Below are positions 33,123 through 40,106 of a stretch of 64,000 nt of DNA, piece by piece (positions within the stretch are counted from its first letter, which is position 1; every line of letters begins with the position of its first letter). The DNA lies in contig NZ_JOFH01000015.1 in NCBI RefSeq assembly GCF_000721235.1, positions 62,001-126,000 of the forward strand, written 5' to 3'. The DNA is from Streptomyces olivaceus (GTDB taxonomy: Bacteria > Actinomycetota > Actinomycetes > Streptomycetales > Streptomycetaceae). The position numbers and the translations under genes are program-made. The notes under the pieces are model-generated. The model saw nothing but the letters and a program-made list of their open reading frames with translations, had not been told where the DNA came from and did no database searches.

Positions 33123-33149
33123 CATACTGTAGACAATATTTCGTCGACA
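33123..33149. promoter_or_regulatory. Candidate GntR operator in the carrier / panE-like divergent promoter
   Basis: CATACTGTA, then GTAGAC, then TTCGTCGAC (33140-33148) lie in an A+T-rich stretch. TGTAGAC and GTCGACA form an inverted repeat around 8 nt (6 of 7 pairs). CATAC(A/T)GTA and TTCGTCGAC are shared with the sucC/oxc palindrome at 1822. The position, 89-115 nt before the PanE-like start and about 95 nt before the carrier start, suits control of both directions. Confidence 0.6.
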
Positions 33150-33237
33150 TCATCGGCTCACTCTCGGAAGCTCCCCGGACCGCCGGTCGGAGGCTTCCCG
33201 GTTCCTCGGTATCCCTCGACCGAACGGAGCTCCCGCC

Positions 33238-34209
33238 ATGAAAGTCGCAGTTCTCGGCGCCGGGGCGATCGGCGCCTACGTCGGCGCCGCGCTCCACCGT
33301 GCGGGCGCCGACGTGCATCTCATCGCCCGCGGACCCCATCTGGCGGCCATGCGGCAGTTCGGCGTCCGGGTACGCAGCCCGCGCGGCGACTTCACCGCGC
33401 ATCCGCGTACCACCGACGATCCGGCCGAAGTCGGCCCGTCCGACTACGTGTTCCTCGGCCTGAAGGCACACGCGTACGCGGCGTGCGGGCCGCTGATCGC
33501 GCCACTCCTGCACGGCTCCACGGCGGTCGTGGCCGCCCAGAACGGCATCCCCTGGTGGTACTTCCACCGGCACGGCGGACCCCACGACGGGCGCCGCCTC
33601 GACAGTGTGGACCCGGACGGCGCGGTCAGTGCGGTGCTCGCGCCCGAACGGGCCGTCGGCTGCGTGGTCTACGCGGCCACCGAACTCGAACAGCCCGGCG
33701 TCGTACGGCATGTGGAGGGCACCAGGTTCTCCGTCGGCGAGCCCGGCCGGGAGGTCTCGGCACGGTGCCTGGCGTTCAGCGAGGCGATGCGCGCGGGCGG
33801 CCTGAAGTGCCCGGTCGAGCCCGACCTGCGCGCCGACATCTGGCTGAAGCTGCTGGGCAACATCTCCTTCAACCCGATCAGCGCCCTGGCCCGCGCCACC
33901 ATGCGCCAGATGTGCCTGCACGGCGGCACGCGGGAGGTCATCGCGATGATGATGACCGAGACGCTGTCCGTCGCCCGGGCCCTCGGCTGCGAGGTCGGCG
34001 TCTCCGTCGAACGCCGGCTCGCGGGCGCCGAGAAGGTCGGCGACCACCGCACCTCCACGCTGCAGGACCTGGAGCGCGGCAAGCCGCTCGAACTCGACGT
34101 GCTGCTCGCGGCGGTCGTCGAACTGGCCGGGATCACCGGGGTCCCGGTCCCCACCCTGCGCACCGTGCACGCCCTGTCGGACCTGCTCGCCCTGAGGAGC
34201 GCCGCATGA
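33238..34209 (+). CDS. PanE/ApbA-like reductase, candidate oxalyl-CoA reductase
   Basis: The 323-residue protein is a ketopantoate-reductase-family enzyme. It has NADP loop VAVLGAGAIGAYVGAAL (residues 3-19), FLGLKAHAY, VVAAQNGIPWWYF, the catalytic lysine in DIWLKLLGNISFNPISAL, and a C-terminal helical domain ending TLRTVHALSDLL. Pantothenate synthesis genes are absent here. It is the first gene of the formate dehydrogenase operon and overlaps the next gene by 4 nt. A PanE-like protein has been reported as the oxalyl-CoA reductase of Methylobacterium extorquens, which gives a concrete alternative: oxalyl-CoA plus NADPH to glyoxylate. That role is inferred from context. Confidence 0.82.
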   Translation: MKVAVLGAGAIGAYVGAALHRAGADVHLIARGPHLAAMRQFGVRVRSPRGDFTAHPRTTDDPAEVGPSDYVFLGLKAHAYAACGPLIAPLLHGSTAVVAAQNGIPWWYFHRHGGPHDGRRLDSVDPDGAVSAVLAPERAVGCVVYAATELEQPGVVRHVEGTRFSVGEPGREVSARCLAFSEAMRAGGLKCPVEPDLRADIWLKLLGNISFNPISALARATMRQMCLHGGTREVIAMMMTETLSVARALGCEVGVSVERRLAGAEKVGDHRTSTLQDLERGKPLELDVLLAAVVELAGITGVPVPTLRTVHALSDLLALRSAA

Positions 34210-36134
34210 GGAAACGCGACCGGAGTCCCAAGACCTACACCCGCCTCACCCATCCCCTGGTGCGGGACGCGCGGGACGAACCCTTCCGCCGGGCCACCTG
34301 GGAGGAGGCCCTGGACCGCACCGCCCGGGGCCTGGCTGCGGCACGCGGCGCCTTCGGGATGTTCTCCTGCGCCCGCGCGACCAACGAGATGAACTACGTG
34401 GCGCAGAAGTTCGCCCGGGTGGTCATGGGCACCCACAACGTCGACTCCTGCAACCGCACCTGCCACGCGCCCAGCGTCGCGGGCCTGTCGGCCGCCTTCG
34501 GCTCGGGCGGCGGCACCTCCTCCTACGAGGAGATCGAGCACACCGACACCATCGTGATGTGGGGCTCCAACGCCCGCTTCGCCCACCCGATCTTCTTCCA
34601 GCACGTGCTGAAGGGCCTCCACAACGGCGCCCGCATGTACGTCGTCGACCCGCGCCGCACCTCCACCGCCGAGTGGGCGGAGAGCTGGCTCGGCCTGAAC
34701 GTCGGCACCGACATCGCGCTGGCCCACGCGGTCGGCCGGGAGATCATCCACGCGGGCCTGGCCAACGAGGCGTTCATCGAGCGGGCCACCACCGGCTACG
34801 AGGAGTACCGGGCGCTCGTCGAGCCGTGGACCCTCTCCCTCGCCGAGAAGGTGACGGGCGTACCCGCCGCCGCCGTCCGCGAGTTGGCCCACGCCTACGC
34901 CCGGGCCGAGCGCGCCCAGCTGTGCTGGACCCTCGGCATCACCGAGCACCACAACGGCACCGACAACGTCCGCGCCCTGATCAACCTCTCCCTGCTCACC
35001 GGCCACGTCGGCCGCTACGGCTCCGGGCTGCAGCCCCTGCGCGGCCAGAACAACGTGCAGGGCGGCGGCGACATGGGCGCGATCCCCAACCGCCTCCCGG
35101 GTTTCCAGGACGTGCTCGACCCGGAGGTCCGCCGGAAGTTCGAGACGGTGTGGGACACGGTGGTCGAGCCGCGCCACGGCCTGACCCTGACGGAGATGTT
35201 CGAGGCAATGGACGAGGGCACACTTCGCGCCGTGTACTGCATCGGCGAGAACCCGGCCCAGTCGGAGGCGGACGCCGACCAGGCGGTACGCCGCCTGCGC
35301 GCCCTGGACTTCCTGGTGGTCCAGGACATCTTCCTCACCAGGACCGCCGAACTCGCCGACGTGGTCCTCCCGGCGACCGCCGGCTGGGCGGAGACGGAGG
35401 GCACCACCACCAACAGCGAACGCCGCGTGCAACGCGTCCGCAGGGCCGTGACCCCGCCCGGTGAGGCGCGGGAAGACATCGACATCCTCTGCGACCTCGC
35501 ATCCCGCCTGGGCCACGACTGGAAGTACGCCGACGCGGAGGCCGTCTGGAACGAACTGCGCTCCGTCTCCCCGGACCACCACGGGATGACGTACGCCCGC
35601 CTGGAGGAGCACCAGGGCATCCAGTGGCCGTGCCCGAGCACGGCGGAGCTGGAACCGACGTACCTGCACGGCCGGTTGTGGGCGCCGGACCCGTCCCGCC
35701 GCGGCCGCCCGGCCCCCTTCGGCATCGTCCGGCACGACCCGCCCGTGGACCTCACCGACGAGGAGTACCCGCTCCGGCTGACCACGGGGCGCCGCCTCGA
35801 CTCCTACAACACGGGTGTGCAGAGCGGCGGTTACGCGTCCCCGCTGCGCCGCGGCGAGTCGGTCGAACTCTGCCCGGAGGACGCCGAACGCTACGGGGTG
35901 GCCGTGGGCGAGGAGGTCCGGGTCACCTCGCGGCGCGGCTCGCTCCTCGCCCCCGTGTGGGTCGACACGGCCCTGCGCCCCGGACTGGCGTTCATGAGCT
36001 TCCACTTCCCCGACGAGGTGGACACCAACCAGCTGACCATCGAGGCCAACTGCCCCATCGCCGGCACGGCGGAGTTCAAGGCCTCGGCGATCCGGATCGA
36101 GAAGGTGGGCACCGGTGGACCTGCGCTTCGGTGA
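34206..36134 (+). CDS. Formate dehydrogenase catalytic subunit, C-terminal molybdopterin half
   Basis: The 642-residue protein corresponds to the molybdenum-bis-MGD catalytic domains of an NAD-linked formate dehydrogenase. It lacks the N-terminal iron-sulfur part. It starts abruptly at the position following the 4Fe-4S/MGD domain of single-chain enzymes. Cys86-His87 in VDSCNRTCHAPSVAGL occupy the selenocysteine/cysteine and histidine positions of the active site; no in-frame TGA is used. Other motifs are GSNARFAHPI, RTSTAEWAE, LRGQNNVQGGGDMGA and the C-terminal MSFHFPDEVDTNQLT. The ATG at 34206 overlaps the PanE-like stop. The missing domains are encoded at 38142-39002. Confidence 0.9.
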   Translation: MRKRDRSPKTYTRLTHPLVRDARDEPFRRATWEEALDRTARGLAAARGAFGMFSCARATNEMNYVAQKFARVVMGTHNVDSCNRTCHAPSVAGLSAAFGSGGGTSSYEEIEHTDTIVMWGSNARFAHPIFFQHVLKGLHNGARMYVVDPRRTSTAEWAESWLGLNVGTDIALAHAVGREIIHAGLANEAFIERATTGYEEYRALVEPWTLSLAEKVTGVPAAAVRELAHAYARAERAQLCWTLGITEHHNGTDNVRALINLSLLTGHVGRYGSGLQPLRGQNNVQGGGDMGAIPNRLPGFQDVLDPEVRRKFETVWDTVVEPRHGLTLTEMFEAMDEGTLRAVYCIGENPAQSEADADQAVRRLRALDFLVVQDIFLTRTAELADVVLPATAGWAETEGTTTNSERRVQRVRRAVTPPGEAREDIDILCDLASRLGHDWKYADAEAVWNELRSVSPDHHGMTYARLEEHQGIQWPCPSTAELEPTYLHGRLWAPDPSRRGRPAPFGIVRHDPPVDLTDEEYPLRLTTGRRLDSYNTGVQSGGYASPLRRGESVELCPEDAERYGVAVGEEVRVTSRRGSLLAPVWVDTALRPGLAFMSFHFPDEVDTNQLTIEANCPIAGTAEFKASAIRIEKVGTGGPALR

Positions 36135-38145
36135 CGGCAAGCCGACGGACGAGGAGCGCGCCGCCGTCGACGCCCTGCTCGGCCCGCCGGAGTCCTCCTG
36201 GGCGGGCGCCGACCGCGGCGGGACGGACACCGCCGACCTCAGGTGGGCCCGCGGCGGCCGCGAGGCCCGCGACCGCCGCGACCAGCTCCTGCCGGCCCTG
36301 CACGCGCTCAACGACCGCGTCGGCTGGATCAGCGAGGGCGCCCTGGACTACGTGTGCCGCCGCCTGACCGTGCCCCCGGCCGAGGCGTACGGGGTGGCCA
36401 CCTTCTACGCGATGTTCTCCGTCCGCCCCCGCCCGGCCACGGTCCTGCACGTCTGCACCGACCTGGCGTGCACGGCGGCGGGGGCGGACGAGCTGTCCGC
36501 GGCGGTGGCGGCCCGCCTGGGCCCGGAGAACGGCGTCCGGATCGAACGCTCCCCGTGCCTGGGCCTGTGCGAACGCGCCCCGGCCGCCCTGGTGATCCGA
36601 GCGGGCGAGCCGTCCTGCCCGACGCCGGAAGGCTCCCCGACCCCTCCGGCGCCCGAGGGCGCCTCAGCCCGTCCGGCGTTTGAGGACGTGGCCGTCCAGG
36701 CCGAGAGCGGGGGTCCGGGGGCGGCAGCCCCGGGGGACGGGAACGGGAAGGGGCGGCTGGGGCGACCCACCCTCCACGCGACGGCCGTATGCGCCCCCGC
36801 AACCCCCGACACCGCCGTCCACGCCGCCACGACCCCCGAATCGGCCCCCACCGAACCCGCCGCCCGCACCGCGGCCCCCCAGACCGGCAACCCCGCCCTC
36901 ACTCCCACCATCCCCACCACCCCCACCACTCCTCTCATCCTCCTCCGCCGCATCGGCACCACCGACCCCACCTCGCTGGACGACTACCGTGCCCACGGCG
37001 GCTACACCGCCCTCCGCCGCGCCTTCGCCCTCGGCCCCGCCGGCGTCATCCGCGAGGTCACCGACGCCGGCCTGGTCGGCCGCGGCGGAGCCGCCTTCCC
37101 CACCGGCCGCAAGTGGCAGGCGACGTCGGCCCAGCCCGACCACCCGCACTACCTCGTCTGCAACGCCGACGAATCCGAACCGGGCACCTTCAAGGACCGC
37201 GTCCTCATGGAGGGCGACCCGTACGCCCTGGTCGAGGCGATGACGATCGCGGCGTACGCGACCGGCGCCCACCAGGGCCACCTCTACCTCCGCGGCGAGT
37301 ACCCCCGCGCCCTCGCCCGCCTCACCCACGCCGTACGGCAGGCCCGCACCCGCGGCCTGCTCGGCGACGACGTCCTCGGTCAGGGCTACGCCTTCGACAT
37401 CGAGATCCGGCGCGGCGCCGGGGCGTACATCTGCGGCGAGGAGACAGCCCTGTTCAACTCCATCGAGGGCCACCGCGGCGAGCCCCGCTCCAAGCCGCCG
37501 TTCCCCGTGGAGAAGGGGCTGTTCGGCAAGCCCACGGTGGAGAACAACGTGGAGACCCTGGTCAACGTCCTCCCGATCCTCACCATGGGCGCCGAGGCCT
37601 ACGCCGCGATCGGCACCCCGGACTCCACCGGCCCGAAGCTGTTCTGCGTCTCCGGCACCGTGGCCCGCCCCGGCGTCTACGAACTCCCCTTCGGCGCGAC
37701 GCTCGGCGAGCTGCTCGCCCTCGCCGGTGTCCGCGGCAACCTCCGCGCGGTGCTGCTCGGCGGCGCCGCCGGCGGCTTCGTCCGCCCCGACGAACTGGAC
37801 ATCCCGCTCACCTTCGAAGGCACCCGCGAGGCCGGGACGACCCTCGGCTCCGGCGTCGTCATGGCCTTCGACGACACCGTCCCGCTCCCCCGCCTCCTCC
37901 TGCGCATCGCCGAGTTCTTCCGCGACGAGTCCTGCGGGCAGTGCGTGCCGTGCCGGGTCGGCACCGTACGCCAGGAGGAGGCACTCCACCGGATCGTCGA
38001 CCGCACGGGCACCGACGCCGCCCCCGACATCGCCCTCCTGCGCGAGGTCGGCCGCGCGATGCGGGACGCCTCGATCTGCGGTCTGGGGCAGACCGCGTGG
38101 AACGCCGTGGAATCCGCCATCGACCGTCTGGGGGCCTACCGATGA
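36115..38145 (+). CDS. Fused NuoE/NuoF-type diaphorase subunit of formate dehydrogenase
   Basis: The 676-residue protein joins two normally separate subunits. Residues about 50-165 are NuoE/FdsG-like with a 2Fe-2S site at Cys114, Cys119, Cys148 and Cys152. About 165-270 is a Pro/Ala/Thr-rich linker. About 272-676 is NuoF/FdsB-like with the FMN/NADH loop GRGGAAFPTGRKW (322-334), YLVCNADESEPGTFKDR, ICGEETALFNSIEG and the 4Fe-4S motif ESCGQCVPCRVGT. It would pass electrons from formate to NAD+. The GTG start overlaps the catalytic gene by 20 nt. Residues 183-216 of the linker are encoded by a repeat element usually seen between genes. Confidence 0.92.
   Translation: MDLRFGDGKPTDEERAAVDALLGPPESSWAGADRGGTDTADLRWARGGREARDRRDQLLPALHALNDRVGWISEGALDYVCRRLTVPPAEAYGVATFYAMFSVRPRPATVLHVCTDLACTAAGADELSAAVAARLGPENGVRIERSPCLGLCERAPAALVIRAGEPSCPTPEGSPTPPAPEGASARPAFEDVAVQAESGGPGAAAPGDGNGKGRLGRPTLHATAVCAPATPDTAVHAATTPESAPTEPAARTAAPQTGNPALTPTIPTTPTTPLILLRRIGTTDPTSLDDYRAHGGYTALRRAFALGPAGVIREVTDAGLVGRGGAAFPTGRKWQATSAQPDHPHYLVCNADESEPGTFKDRVLMEGDPYALVEAMTIAAYATGAHQGHLYLRGEYPRALARLTHAVRQARTRGLLGDDVLGQGYAFDIEIRRGAGAYICGEETALFNSIEGHRGEPRSKPPFPVEKGLFGKPTVENNVETLVNVLPILTMGAEAYAAIGTPDSTGPKLFCVSGTVARPGVYELPFGATLGELLALAGVRGNLRAVLLGGAAGGFVRPDELDIPLTFEGTREAGTTLGSGVVMAFDDTVPLPRLLLRIAEFFRDESCGQCVPCRVGTVRQEEALHRIVDRTGTDAAPDIALLREVGRAMRDASICGLGQTAWNAVESAIDRLGAYR
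36661..36763 (+). repeat. Streptomyces intergenic repeat lying in frame inside the NuoE/NuoF fusion
   Basis: The segment contains GCCTCAGCCCGTCCGGCG, TTTGAGGAC and GGGGGTCCGGGGGCGGCAGC. This is the layout of a short element I recall as common between Streptomyces genes. It has two hairpins: GTCC/GGAC around 9 nt (36671-36687) and CCGGGG/CCCCGG around 7 nt (36715-36733). Here it is translated without a stop, giving ARPAFEDVAVQAESGG and following residues. Confidence 0.65.
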
Positions 38146-39002
38146 CCGCGATACCGCTCGGCGTGCCGCGCCGCCTGGTGGAGTTCACCCTCGACGGCCA
38201 GGAGGCCCGGGTCCCGGAGGGCTCCATGATCCTCGACGCCTGCCGGGCGGCCGGGAAGGACGTCCCGACCCTGTGCGAGGGCGACACGCTCGCGCCGAAG
38301 AACGCCTGCCGGGTCTGCGTGGTGGACGTCGAGGGCGCCAGGACCCTCGCGCCCGCCTGCTCACGGCGGGCGGAGCCGGGCATGGTGGTGCGCACGGACA
38401 CCGAGCGCGCCCGGCACAGCCGCAAGGTCGTCCTCGAACTCCTCGCCTCCTCCGTCGACCTCTCCACGACTGAGCCGGCCGCGCGGTGGATCGAGGAGTA
38501 CGGGGCGGAGCCGGACCGCTTCGGCCCGGACGCGGCCCGCGTCGACGAGGAGCCGCGCGTCGACAACGACCTGTACGTCCGGGACTACGGCAAATGCATC
38601 CTCTGCTACAAGTGCGTGGACGCGTGCGGCACCCAGTGGCAGAACACCTTCGCCATCTCGGTCGCCGGCCGCGGCTTCGACGCCCGGATCGCGGTCGAGC
38701 ACGACGGCCCGCTGACCGACTCGGCGTGCGTCTACTGCGGCAACTGCGTCGAGGTGTGCCCCACGGGAGCCCTGTCCTTCAAGTCGGAGTACGACATGCG
38801 GGCCGCCGGCACCTGGGACGAGGAGCGGCAGACCGAGACGACGACGGTGTGCGCGTACTGCGGAGTGGGCTGCAACCTGACGCTCCACGTGCAGGACAAT
38901 GAGATCGTGAAGGTCACCTCTCCGCACGACAACCCGGTGACCCACGGCAACCTGTGCATCAAGGGCCGCTTCGGCTACCAGCACGTACAGAACCGGGACT
39001 GA
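38142..39002 (+). CDS. Formate dehydrogenase N-terminal iron-sulfur half
   Basis: The 286-residue protein carries, in order, a plant-type 2Fe-2S domain (VPTLCEGDTLAPKNACRVC), a NuoG-like His/Cys 4Fe-4S segment (RARHSRKVVLELL), two ferredoxin 4Fe-4S motifs (CILCYKCVDACG and CVYCGNCVEVCP), and the 4Fe-4S/MGD domain (CAYCGVGCNLTL with GNLCIKG). It ends at GYQHVQNRD, just where a single-chain catalytic subunit would run into the molybdopterin domain found at 34206. Added together the two halves are 928 residues, about the size of a whole subunit. The start overlaps the diaphorase stop (ATGA). Confidence 0.9.
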   Translation: MTAIPLGVPRRLVEFTLDGQEARVPEGSMILDACRAAGKDVPTLCEGDTLAPKNACRVCVVDVEGARTLAPACSRRAEPGMVVRTDTERARHSRKVVLELLASSVDLSTTEPAARWIEEYGAEPDRFGPDAARVDEEPRVDNDLYVRDYGKCILCYKCVDACGTQWQNTFAISVAGRGFDARIAVEHDGPLTDSACVYCGNCVEVCPTGALSFKSEYDMRAAGTWDEERQTETTTVCAYCGVGCNLTLHVQDNEIVKVTSPHDNPVTHGNLCIKGRFGYQHVQNRD

Positions 39003-39046
39003 CCGGCACACCGACCGGCAAGACGACCGGCACAAGGGGCACGAAC

Positions 39047-39895
39047 ATGGGACGAGTAACCGAACGACGCAAGGTGATCCGGGTACGGGACGGTGCCGTG
39101 TCCGCGCGGCCGGACACGCTCGTCGCCGAGGAACCGCTGGAGATCCGGCTGAACGGCAAGCCGCTCGCCATCACCATGCGCACGCCCGGCGACGACTTCG
39201 CGCTGGCGGCCGGCTTCCTGGTCAGCGAGGGCGTGCTCACCGAGCAGGCCGACCTGCAGAACATCGTGTACTGCGCGGGCGCCACGGTCGACGGCTCCAA
39301 CACGTACAACGTGGTCGACGTGCGGACCACGCCCGGCGTGCGGATCCCGGACATCACCCTGGAACGGAACGTCTACACCACCTCGTCCTGCGGCCTGTGC
39401 GGCAAGGCGAGCCTGGACGCGGTGCGTACGACGGCCCGCTGGCCCATCGCCGACACTCCCCCGGTCCGCGTCACCCCGGAGCTGCTGGCGGACCTCCCCG
39501 ACCGGCTGCGCGCCTCCCAGCGGGTCTTCGACCGCACCGGCGGACTGCACGCGGCGGCGCTGTTCACCGAGGACGGCGAGCTGGTGGACGTACGGGAGGA
39601 CGTGGGCCGGCACAACGCGGTCGACAAACTGGTCGGCCGCGCCCTGCAGAACGGGGACCTGCCGCTGTCGCGCTCCGTGCTGCTGGTGTCGGGCCGGGCC
39701 TCCTTCGAGCTGGCGCAGAAGGCCGTGATGGCGGGCATCCCGGTGCTGGCGGCGGTGTCGGCGCCGTCCTCGCTCGCGGTGGACCTGGCCGCCGAGACGG
39801 GCCTGACGCTGGTGGGCTTCCTGCGCGGCAGTTCCATGAACGTGTACGCGGGTGAGGACCGCGTCGCCCTGCGGGCCGCGGCCGCCCAGGGCTGA
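39047..39895 (+). CDS. fdhD: Formate dehydrogenase accessory sulfurtransferase
   Basis: The 282-residue protein has the FdhD features EEPLEIRLNGKPLAITMRTP, GFLVSEGVL, the sulfur-carrying motif SSCGLCGKAS (two cysteines), REDVGRHNAVDKLVG and the C-terminal RGSSMNVYAG. FdhD passes sulfur from a cysteine desulfurase to the molybdenum cofactor, which formate dehydrogenase needs. ATG 39047 has AAGGGG 9 nt upstream. The 44-nt gap from the previous gene is built of three ACCGGCA(C/A) repeats. It is last in the operon. Confidence 0.94.
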   Translation: MGRVTERRKVIRVRDGAVSARPDTLVAEEPLEIRLNGKPLAITMRTPGDDFALAAGFLVSEGVLTEQADLQNIVYCAGATVDGSNTYNVVDVRTTPGVRIPDITLERNVYTTSSCGLCGKASLDAVRTTARWPIADTPPVRVTPELLADLPDRLRASQRVFDRTGGLHAAALFTEDGELVDVREDVGRHNAVDKLVGRALQNGDLPLSRSVLLVSGRASFELAQKAVMAGIPVLAAVSAPSSLAVDLAAETGLTLVGFLRGSSMNVYAGEDRVALRAAAAQG

Positions 39896-39916
39896 CCCGC
39901 CTCCTCGCGGCACGGC

Positions 39917-39967
39917 GGCGGGGCCCCGGCCGGCGGGGAGCGCCCCCTGCGCCGCCGGGGCCCCGCC
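39917..39967 (+). terminator. Terminator of the formate dehydrogenase operon
   Basis: Perfect 14-bp arms GGCGGGGCCCCGGC and GCCGGGGCCCCGCC enclose 23 nt, 21 nt past the fdhD stop. Confidence 0.85.
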
Positions 39968-40106
39968 TCGACCACGCGGCCTTCCTCAGCGTTCGACACG
40001 CGGGTGATCACGCGAGGGATCTCCCAAGGTGCGCCAAATGTCCTGTTGATACTGATGTCCGGACGACGACCGGTTCCGACCAGCCGCCTGAAGGGCAGAC
40101 CGCGCC

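Noticed and set aside
31656..34205. A long in-frame N-terminal extension of the formate dehydrogenase catalytic gene
   Set aside because: The extension is antisense to the MFS carrier and out of frame with the PanE-like gene, and it has no iron-sulfur motifs. The start at 34206 overlaps the upstream stop in the usual ATGA manner.
34461..34466. Selenocysteine in formate dehydrogenase
   Set aside because: The active-site position is a normal cysteine codon (Cys86 in NRTCH). No in-frame TGA or following hairpin was found.
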